Of a stretch of DNA of 5,083 bases, positions 1 to 5,083 are shown one piece after another. The DNA is from Prevotellaceae bacterium. Lineage in GTDB: Bacteria; Bacteroidota; Bacteroidia; Bacteroidales; UBA932. The translations under genes and the position numbers were made by a program. The notes beneath the pieces are model-generated. The model ran no database searches. It was not told the origin of the DNA and was given only the letters and a program-made list of their open reading frames with translations. The stretch covers positions 1-5,083 of the forward strand of contig JAISSE010000139.1 of NCBI GenBank assembly GCA_031273285.1, read 5' to 3'. Position 1 is the stretch's first letter. The number at the start of each line of letters is the position of its first letter.

Positions 1-3
1 CCG

Positions 4-107
4 AAAACTCTTTGTGTTTTCATCAAAAACTCTTTGCTTTTTTGCAAAAACTCTTTGTGTTTTCGCCCAAAACTCTTTGTGTTTTTTCAAAAACGCTTAG
101 TGTTTTT
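4..107. repeat. Phased array of five AAAAC-N7-GTTTT repeats
   Basis: Five copies of a short element with consensus aaaactctttgtgtttt lie at about 4-20, 25-43, 46-63, 69-87 and 89-107. The central 'c' before tctttg falls at 8, 30, 51, 73 and 94, giving steps of 22, 21, 22 and 21 bp, or about two helical turns. Each unit is an imperfect inverted repeat (AAAAC/GTTTT around a 7-nt centre). Copy 2 has lost the G of its right arm, and copy 5 has a different centre (gcttagt). The linkers (catc, gc, cgccc, c) are 1-5 bp and unlike each other. The array begins almost at the window edge, so it may be longer. The alternating 21/22 step does not keep a reading frame, which argues against a coding origin. 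Similar 'actctttgtg' intergenic repeats are common in Bacteroidota; the function is unknown. Confidence 0.75.
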
Positions 108-135
108 CTGACCGGACACGTGAGGAAATTCCGTC

Positions 136-156
136 GCAGACGTATATAGTGTCTGC
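136..156. other. Short hairpin GCAGAC/GTCTGC
   Basis: A perfect 6-bp inverted repeat, GCAGAC (136-141) and GTCTGC (151-156), encloses 9 nt (gtatatagt). Two further G-T wobble pairs can extend the stem and leave a 5-nt loop. No T-run follows on either strand, so it is not a classic intrinsic terminator. It could be a transcript-end processing structure or chance. Confidence 0.3.
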
Positions 157-463
157 TCTAAAACTCATAATAATCTATTATACAAATGTATATTGGCGTA
201 AATAAAGACAAATAATTTTCTGTCGGGATTTTAGAACTGCATATAAAATATGTACTTTGAAATCGTTAATATTGTAAAGTTGCTCACGAGAGTCAAATCA
301 TTCAAAGATTCGAGTATATGCGCAAAAGATTCGGGATAAAATTTCATCATATAATATTTATAAAACATATCTATATCAATTAGTTATATATTGGTTTTTT
401 GGAGAAACAGGAGTTTTCGGACAGGCACTATTTATGGCGTTTGTTTTAATCGGTTTTTTCATT
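157..463. other. AT-rich intergenic stretch without a supported gene
   Basis: About 300 bp downstream of dinB are strongly AT-rich and hold no credible gene on either strand. One plus-strand frame is open from 278 to the TAA at 479-481, and its only ATG is at 434. That would give a 15-residue hydrophobic peptide ending in LRKS, but it has no recognisable ribosome-binding context and overlaps the repeat at 464-502. A second tiny plus-strand frame (318-383, 21 codons) is rich in Lys, Ile and His and resembles nothing I know. A weak 5-bp palindrome (TAATA/TATTA) lies at 168-180, at the left boundary. I see no tRNA, riboswitch or attachment site. Confidence 0.6.
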
Positions 464-502
464 TATCTGCGTAAATCCTAAAAATCCGCGTCATCCGCGT
501 GC
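464..502. repeat. Intergenic repeat of the 'tctgcgtaaatc / ccgcgtcatccgcgt' type
   Basis: The segment contains atctgcgtaaatc followed by atccgcgtcatccgcgtgc. This wording resembles a dispersed intergenic repeat seen in many Bacteroidota and other phyla (assignment from memory). The unit 'ccgcgtcat' followed by 'ccgcgt' is itself a short direct repeat. It lies 10 bp past the dinB stop codon, a typical position for such elements at the end of a transcription unit. Its origin and role are not established. Confidence 0.5.
480..499 (-). terminator. Possible weak terminator after dinB
   Basis: Read on the minus strand, about 13 bp past the dinB stop, CGCG (499-496), a GATGA loop and CGCG (490-487) form a 4-bp GC-only stem. 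GA and a run of five T (484-480) follow. The stem is short for an intrinsic terminator, but the position at the end of the pepE-to-dinB gene run and the following T-run fit one. It lies inside the dispersed repeat, so the structure may belong to that element. Confidence 0.35.
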
Positions 503-512
503 TGCGTTGCTT

Positions 513-1586
513 TCAAAATAGATTCAGTTCCAGCTGAGTATATTTTTTATCCGGTTCGTTGTCCGCATTGCTCACGCCCAAGCCCAGCAGACGTATTTTC
601 TTTTGCGACAAATCTATCTGTTTCAGCATATCCTTACCGTGATTCCACAAAAAATAGAAATCGGTGATTTTGTGCGGAAAAGTTTTACTTCGTGTGATAA
701 TCTTGAAATCGGAATATTTTATTTTGACGGTAACGGTTTTTCCGAAGAACGATTCCTCGTTCATGCGTTGAATCACCTCTTTGGCAAGATTGTACAATTC
801 GACGTTCAGCAGCAGCAGCGAGTCCTTGTCGGTAAGGAATGTCGTTTCGGAACTGACGGATTTTGTGATTCTGTTCGGCACAACCTCCCGCATGTCAATC
901 CCGCGCGCATATTCATGGAAAGTGTGTCCGATTTTGCCGAACAGTTTGACCAGTTCCATTTCCGAACGCTGTTTCAAATCCCACCCGGTGAAAATACCGT
1001 GTTCATGCATCTTTTGAGCCGTAACTTTCCCTACGCCGAAAAACCGTTCAATCTTCAATGTCTCAATAAATTTCAGGGCGTCCTGCGGTAAAATCACAAA
1101 GAAACCGTTCGGTTTTTTATAATCCGAAGCAATTTTTGCCAGAAATTTATTGTACGACACTCCGGCAGAGGCGTGTAAACGGGTTTCTTCGTATATTCGC
1201 CGCTGTATTTCGCGGGCAATGAGAATTGCCGAGGGGATATTTTTATGATTTACGGTAACATCCAGAAAGGCTTCGTCCAGCGACAGCGGTTCGACCATAT
1301 CGGTATATTCCAGAAAAATAGCCCGTATTTCGCCGGAAACGGCATGATACACATCGAAGCGTGGCGAAACGAAAATCAAATGCGGACATCTCTTTTTTGC
1401 CGTAACCGAAGGCATTGCCGAGTGGATACCGTACTTTCGGGCTTCGTAGCTGGCAGCCGCAACGACGCCGCGTGCTTCGGGATACCCGACGGCTACGGGT
1501 TTTCCGCGATATTCCGCGTTGTCGCGCTGTTCGATTGAAGCATAAAAAGCGTCCATATCGACATGTATGATTTTGCGTATCTGCAT
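513..1586 (-). CDS. dinB: DNA polymerase IV (Y-family translesion polymerase)
   Basis: The 357-residue product is a complete Y-family polymerase, which copies past damaged template bases in the cytoplasm without proofreading. The palm begins IIHVDMDAFYASIEQRD. D10 and the D104-E105 pair in SLDEAFLDV are the metal-binding catalytic acids, and Y15 sits at the steric-gate position that excludes ribonucleotides. SYNKFLAKIASDYKKPNG (144-161) is the family's conserved palm/fingers segment. A helix-hairpin-helix thumb follows at about 179-205 (FFGVGKVTAQKM), then the little-finger domain (about 240-345, starting KSVSSETTF). The last seven residues, QLELNLF, match a beta sliding-clamp binding motif. 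Length is close to the 351 residues of the E. coli enzyme. The ATG lies 6 bp after the ygiQ stop (TAA AAAAAAC ATG region) with only an A-run upstream and no Shine-Dalgarno sequence. There is no room for its own promoter or SOS box there, so it is probably expressed with ygiQ and atpG. Confidence 0.97.
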   Translation of the reverse strand: MQIRKIIHVDMDAFYASIEQRDNAEYRGKPVAVGYPEARGVVAAASYEARKYGIHSAMPSVTAKKRCPHLIFVSPRFDVYHAVSGEIRAIFLEYTDMVEPLSLDEAFLDVTVNHKNIPSAILIAREIQRRIYEETRLHASAGVSYNKFLAKIASDYKKPNGFFVILPQDALKFIETLKIERFFGVGKVTAQKMHEHGIFTGWDLKQRSEMELVKLFGKIGHTFHEYARGIDMREVVPNRITKSVSSETTFLTDKDSLLLLNVELYNLAKEVIQRMNEESFFGKTVTVKIKYSDFKIITRSKTFPHKITDFYFLWNHGKDMLKQIDLSQKKIRLLGLGVSNADNEPDKKYTQLELNLF

Positions 1587-1592
1587 GTTTTT

Positions 1593-3332
1593 TTAATCGC
1601 TGAAGAAATATTTCTGCTGTTTCCGGCGTTCTTCCGCCGTTTTGGCAATATAGACTTTCTCGCCGGTATAAGGGTCTTTTCCCGTGTAAAAAATGGTCGA
1701 AGCCAGGGTCATGGGCGTGGGAGTGAAACTTTGTACCTGCTCAAGTTTATAGCCCGTGCGGGACATGATTGCCGACAGCCGTTTCATGTCATCTTCCCTG
1801 CAATGAGGCAATCCGGAAATGAAATACGGTATCAGCTGTGTTCGATAACCTTTTTGTCTGTTCAGTTTGTCGAACAATTCTTTAAGTTTCAGAAACAGCC
1901 TGAAGGAAGGTTTTCGTACCGAATCCAGAACCCTGTCGGAAGTATGTTCCGGAGCCACTTTCAGCCGTCCCGAAACGTGATACCGCGTCACCGTCTCGAA
2001 ATATTTCCTGCCCGTATCATCAATAAATCCGGCATCGTTCAGAAACATGTCGTATCTTATTCCGCTCCCTATCGACACTTTTTTCACCTTCGGATGTTTA
2101 CGGACAGCCGCGTACAAATCCAGCAGAGGAGCATGATTCATGTTCAGATTGGCACATATTTTGGGAAATAAACACGAGGGTCGGCGGCATGTCATGCAGG
2201 CGCGTTTATTTTTGCCTCCCGTACGGTACATATTCGCCGCCGGACCTCCCAAATCGGATATATGCCCTTTGAAATCGGGCATGTTTACCACTTTGTCCAG
2301 CTCGTCGAGTACGGATTTTTCCGACCTGCTTGCGATAAATTTTCCCTGATGAGCCGAGATTGTACAAAAGCTGCATCCTCCGAAACAGCCCCGGTGTATG
2401 CAGATTGAATGCCGAATCATCTCGTAGGCGGGGACTGTCCTGTTCCTGTAGCGCGGATGAGGCAGTCGGGTGAAGGGCAAACCGTATATTCCGTCAAGTT
2501 CATCCGTCTCCGGAACGGGATAGGGAGGATTTACAACTATGGTTTTATCCCCGCAGTTTTCCAGCAGTCTCTTTGCCGTAAAAGCATTCGACTCGGTTTC
2601 GACTGTCCTGAAATTTTCGCCGAATTTATCTTTGTCCGCAAGGCACTGCTCGTAGGAATGCAGCCGGATGCAATTTTCGGCAAATCTGTCCGACATATTC
2701 CGCGGAATCGCGAAAGCCGTCTGGGGAATATCGTAAATCGCCTTCCCGTTTCCCTGCATAATGGCTTCGGCAATAGCGACAACAGGCTTTTCTCCCTGTC
2801 CGTAAACAAGACAGTCGGCGCCGGAGTCCACGAGTATCGAAGGTTTCAGCGCATCGTCCCAGAAATCGTAATGTGTCAGCCGTCTGAGCGAGGCTTCGAT
2901 GCCTCCGATAACAACGGGAATATCGGGATACAGCTGTTTGATGATTCGGGAATATACCGTAACGGCGCGGTCGGGACGCGCATTTGCTCTTCCGTCGGGA
3001 GTGTAGGCGTCGTCGCTTCTTGTCCGTTTGTTTGCGGTGTATCTGTTTACCATACTGTCCATAACCCCCGCATTGACGGCAAAAAAGAGTTTCGGCGCGC
3101 CGAGTTTTTTAAAATCGCGCAAATCGTCCTGCCAGTTCGGTTGCGGAACAACAGCCACTTTCAGTCCCGCATTTTCCAGTACTCTTGCAATAACCGCGGT
3201 TCCGAATGCCGGATGGTCGATATACGCATCTCCGGAAAAGAATATCACATCTGCCTGATTCCATCCCATGTATTCCATTTCTTTTCTGGAAGTTGGCAGA
3301 TGACCCGACGGCAAACGGTTAGGGTCTTCCAT
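1593..3332 (-). CDS. ygiQ: YgiQ-family radical SAM protein (UPF0313)
   Basis: This 579-residue protein belongs to the YgiQ family of radical S-adenosylmethionine enzymes, whose reaction is not established as far as I know. The N-terminal family domain (about 10-300) opens with the hallmark LPTSRKEMEYMGW and then SGDAYIDHPAFG, and contains VIGGIEASLRR (141-151). The radical SAM core starts at HRGCFGGCSFC, where C316, C320 and C323 form the CxxxCxxC motif that binds the 4Fe-4S cluster. A second Cys group (C379, C382, C387, C393, in CMTCRRPSCLFPKIC) follows, and VAPEHTSD and IPYFISGLPHC lie in the rest of the barrel. The end, QSFTPTPMTLAST to YTGEKVYIAK, is the usual C-terminal part. The protein is shorter than E. 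coli YgiQ (739 residues) and stops soon after this point, without a long tail. Its ATG overlaps the atpG stop by one base (TAATG), and the conserved LPTSRKEM just after it supports this start. It is predicted to be cytoplasmic, with no signal peptide or membrane segment visible. Confidence 0.93.
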   Translation of the reverse strand: MEDPNRLPSGHLPTSRKEMEYMGWNQADVIFFSGDAYIDHPAFGTAVIARVLENAGLKVAVVPQPNWQDDLRDFKKLGAPKLFFAVNAGVMDSMVNRYTANKRTRSDDAYTPDGRANARPDRAVTVYSRIIKQLYPDIPVVIGGIEASLRRLTHYDFWDDALKPSILVDSGADCLVYGQGEKPVVAIAEAIMQGNGKAIYDIPQTAFAIPRNMSDRFAENCIRLHSYEQCLADKDKFGENFRTVETESNAFTAKRLLENCGDKTIVVNPPYPVPETDELDGIYGLPFTRLPHPRYRNRTVPAYEMIRHSICIHRGCFGGCSFCTISAHQGKFIASRSEKSVLDELDKVVNMPDFKGHISDLGGPAANMYRTGGKNKRACMTCRRPSCLFPKICANLNMNHAPLLDLYAAVRKHPKVKKVSIGSGIRYDMFLNDAGFIDDTGRKYFETVTRYHVSGRLKVAPEHTSDRVLDSVRKPSFRLFLKLKELFDKLNRQKGYRTQLIPYFISGLPHCREDDMKRLSAIMSRTGYKLEQVQSFTPTPMTLASTIFYTGKDPYTGEKVYIAKTAEERRKQQKYFFSD

Positions 3333-4198
3333 TACCTCAGTGCTTCCGAACCGCCGACGATGTCAATCAACTCACCGGTGATTGCGGATTGCCGGACTTT
3401 ATTGTATTGAGAGCTTAGCTCGTCGAGCAAATCGTTGGCATTGTCGGTAGCCGCCTGCATTGCCGACGACCGTGCACCGTATTCCGCAGCCAGCGATTCC
3501 AGAAAGGTTTCGTAGAACTCAAGTTTCACGATTTGAGGAGCAAGAACGCTCACCAGAGTTTCCCTGTCCGGTTCCATAATATAATCGGGATACGAATCCT
3601 TGTGTCCGTTACCGTTTATCAGCGGCAACAGTTTTTTCTCCGCAATATATTGAGTGAGAATGTTTTTAAACCGGTTATATATCATTATAACTTCATCGAC
3701 TTCCCTGTTCAGATACATTGTGATGATTTTCTCAGCAATCTCCGACACTTTTGCATACGAGGGATGGTCGTATATTTCCGGACTGATGTTTTCGAGCGTA
3801 ATGTTTTTGTTGTGCGAAAATCCGTCGTAAATCTTTTTGCCTATGGCATACAGTATTACATCATACGATTTTGCCCGGTAACTTCCCATCACTGTCGCGG
3901 TTTTTTTAATGGCATTGGTATTGAAGGCTCCGCACAAACCGGTATTCGACGAAAATGACACGATTAACACTTTCTTAGTATCGACATTCGGCGTCATCAG
4001 CGGGATATTTGTTTCCGCCAGCGAATCGACAAGGTCGTAAAACGTTGATGATATGCTTTTTTTATAAAACGAAAAAGAATTTAACGACCCCTGCACTTTA
4101 TGCAGCTTTGCGGAAGATATCATTCGGGTAACATCCGTTATTTTCAGGGTTGCCGAAACGGAATTTATTCTTCCTCTTATTTCTTTCAATGAAGGCAT
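3332..4198 (-). CDS. atpG: ATP synthase F1 subunit gamma
   Basis: The 288-residue product is the central rotor shaft of the F1 part of F-type ATP synthase. It turns inside the alpha3-beta3 ring and links proton flow through Fo to ATP synthesis at the inner membrane. The two long coiled-coil ends are recognisable: the N-terminal MPSLKEIRGRINSVSATLKIT with RMISSAKLHKVQ (about 1-55), and the C-terminal ARSSAMQAATDNANDLL (242-258) with YNKVRQSAITGELIDIVGG (265-283). The Rossmann-like middle carries SSNTGLCGAFN (83-93), a variant of the common S-[DN]-R-GLCG motif with Thr in place of Arg. Length matches the 287 residues of E. coli gamma. The ATG is preceded by AAGTAAAA and AT-rich sequence, with no Shine-Dalgarno motif, as is usual in Bacteroidota. 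The stop overlaps the ygiQ start (TAATG). Oddly, the gene upstream is pepE and not atpA, so the gene appears apart from the rest of its complex. Confidence 0.96.
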   Translation of the reverse strand: MPSLKEIRGRINSVSATLKITDVTRMISSAKLHKVQGSLNSFSFYKKSISSTFYDLVDSLAETNIPLMTPNVDTKKVLIVSFSSNTGLCGAFNTNAIKKTATVMGSYRAKSYDVILYAIGKKIYDGFSHNKNITLENISPEIYDHPSYAKVSEIAEKIITMYLNREVDEVIMIYNRFKNILTQYIAEKKLLPLINGNGHKDSYPDYIMEPDRETLVSVLAPQIVKLEFYETFLESLAAEYGARSSAMQAATDNANDLLDELSSQYNKVRQSAITGELIDIVGGSEALR

Positions 4199-4212
4199 TT
4201 TTACTTAATATA

Positions 4213-4241
4213 ATTACGAATTAAAAATTAAAAATTACGAA
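4213..4241. repeat. A/T-rich short repeat between pepE and atpG
   Basis: The octamer attacgaa occurs at 4213-4220 and again at 4234-4241, flanking two tandem copies of ttaaaaa (4221-4227 and 4228-4234). Runs of this kind (attacgaattaaaaatt...) are frequent in gaps between Bacteroidota genes. Here it forms part of the atpG leader, ending about 15 bp before the start codon. Confidence 0.6.
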
Positions 4242-4281
4242 ACGAAGTTCGACGCAGTCAAACGTAAGTTCGGCGTAGCCA
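4241..4281. repeat. Imperfect tandem repeat, 20 and 21 bp
   Basis: aacgaagttcgacgcagtca (4241-4260) is followed directly by aacgtaagttcggcgtagcca (4261-4281). The two copies differ by one inserted t and three substitutions (a/g, c/t and t/c). Together with the neighbouring A/T repeat it fills most of the 95-bp gap between pepE and atpG. It ends 13 bp from the pepE stop codon. Confidence 0.6.
4259..4266 (-). promoter_or_regulatory. Possible -7 box of an atpG promoter
   Basis: On the minus strand this site reads TACGTTTG, an exact match to the Bacteroidota -7 consensus TAnnTTTG, about 60 bp upstream of the atpG ATG. At the expected 19-21 bp further upstream I find only a poor -33 match (ATTC where TTTG would be usual). 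If used, it would give atpG-ygiQ-dinB a promoter separate from pepE. It spans the junction of the two tandem repeat copies, so the match could be accidental. Confidence 0.35.
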
Positions 4282-4293
4282 ATTCCGAATGAT

Positions 4294-5010
4294 TCAAGAT
4301 GTAAACAAAAAACCGAAATCTTCTCCGGCATTAACCTCGACGGGTTTCTGCCCGTTTTTAAACACTCTGACGGGTTTGTCGCCTATAAGGCTCAGTTTCC
4401 CGTCTTCAAACAGAAAAATACAGCCTTCTCTCAATCCTGCGACATATCTGCCGGGATTGGCTGCAATGTATTCTTCGATTCGCTGCTCTCTTGTTTCACC
4501 TGCATGACCCTGAGGATGAGCGTCGAGATAATGGGGGTTTATCTGGAAAGGTATCAGGTTGAAAGCCTCGAAACTGTCCGGCTCGACAATGGGCATGTCG
4601 TTTGTCGTGCAGATAGTCGGACAAGCCATGTTCGAACCGGCGCTCCAGCCCACGTAAGGCGTTCCGTTCCCGACTTTTTCCCTGACGGCGTTTACAATAC
4701 CCGATTCCCGGACGTATTTCAGCAGCCGGAAGGTGTTTCCTCCGCCCACAACAATGGCTTGAGCCGCTCTTACAGCCGCAACAGGGTCGCTTTCCCTGTG
4801 TATGCCCCTCACTTTTACGCCAAATTCGTCGAATCGCTGCCCAACTTTGTCGACATACGCATCGTGCGAAAAAGTAACCGCAGCATAAGGCACAAAAAGC
4901 ACTTCTCTAATATTTCCCTCCTTCTCCAAAAACGTTTGTATATGCTTTTTCGGATAATCCAGGTATGTTTCGCCCGGATTTGTGGAGTTACTTATCAATA
5001 ACAGTCTCAT
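4294..5010 (-). CDS. pepE: Dipeptidase E (alpha-aspartyl dipeptidase, peptidase family S51)
   Basis: The 238-residue product is a cytoplasmic serine peptidase that hydrolyses dipeptides with N-terminal aspartate (Asp-X), part of the final breakdown of peptides to amino acids. It starts MRLLLISNST, followed by VLFVPYAAVTFSHD (37-50) and the glycine-rich IVVGGGNTFRLL (86-97). The nucleophile is S123 in the elbow GWSAGSN (121-127). The expected triad of the Salmonella enzyme (Ser120, His157, Glu192) maps with a constant +3 shift onto S123, H160 (in INPHYLDAH) and E195 (in GLREGC), so it should be active. The length is close to the 229 residues of the enterobacterial protein. No signal peptide is visible. 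It is the first gene of the visible run and is followed by a 95-bp gap, so it may be its own transcript or lead into atpG. No terminator is evident in that gap. Confidence 0.96.
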   Translation of the reverse strand: MRLLLISNSTNPGETYLDYPKKHIQTFLEKEGNIREVLFVPYAAVTFSHDAYVDKVGQRFDEFGVKVRGIHRESDPVAAVRAAQAIVVGGGNTFRLLKYVRESGIVNAVREKVGNGTPYVGWSAGSNMACPTICTTNDMPIVEPDSFEAFNLIPFQINPHYLDAHPQGHAGETREQRIEEYIAANPGRYVAGLREGCIFLFEDGKLSLIGDKPVRVFKNGQKPVEVNAGEDFGFLFTS

Positions 5011-5041
5011 TTTTATACGAGTTTAATAAATTAAATCGCCG

Positions 5042-5074
5042 CTAAGTTAAGAAGTTTTTTCGAATATGCGGAAA
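5042..5074 (-). promoter_or_regulatory. Possible pepE promoter
   Basis: On the minus strand TAACTTAG (5049-5042) matches the Bacteroidota -7 consensus TAnnTTTG with one mismatch. TTTC (5074-5071) lies 21 bp upstream, a one-mismatch match to the -33 TTTG at an allowed distance. The -7 box is 31 bp from the pepE ATG, leaving a short leader. The match is weak and the surrounding DNA is AT-rich, so chance is a real alternative. Confidence 0.27.
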
Positions 5075-5083
5075 TTTTTCACA

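Overview
The window looks like ordinary chromosomal housekeeping DNA from a member of the Bacteroidota, most likely Bacteroidales. The reasons are the protein types, the lack of Shine-Dalgarno sequences (starts follow A-rich leaders instead), -7-type promoter boxes resembling TAnnTTTG, and intergenic repeats of the kind common in that phylum. The taxonomic call is an inference from style, not from a marker gene.

Four genes all lie on the minus strand, so the window reads biologically from right to left. They are pepE (Asp-X dipeptidase, 5010 to 4294), a 95-bp repeat-rich gap, atpG (F1 gamma subunit of ATP synthase, 4198 to 3332), a YgiQ-family radical SAM protein (3332 to 1593) and dinB (DNA polymerase IV, 1586 to 513). 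All four are full length and keep their key residues. atpG and ygiQ overlap by one base (TAATG), and ygiQ and dinB are 6 bp apart, so these three are almost certainly one transcript with coupled translation. pepE may feed into it or stand alone.

The left 512 bp, downstream of dinB, hold no convincing gene. They contain five copies of a 17-19-bp AAAAC...GTTTT element with a strict 21/22-bp period (4-107, possibly continuing outside the window), a small hairpin (136-156), a long AT-rich stretch, and a repeat of the 'atctgcgtaaatc...ccgcgtcatccgcgt' type (464-502) whose CGCG hairpin plus T-run could end the dinB transcript. The gap between pepE and atpG carries a short A/T repeat and a tandem 20/21-bp repeat with a good -7 box at its junction.

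The most interesting points are the phased repeat array, the placement of atpG next to pepE rather than the other ATP synthase genes, and the locking of a translesion polymerase and a radical SAM enzyme onto an ATP synthase subunit. I see no defence system, mobile element, CRISPR array or RNA gene here, and nothing that I would call a new biological system.
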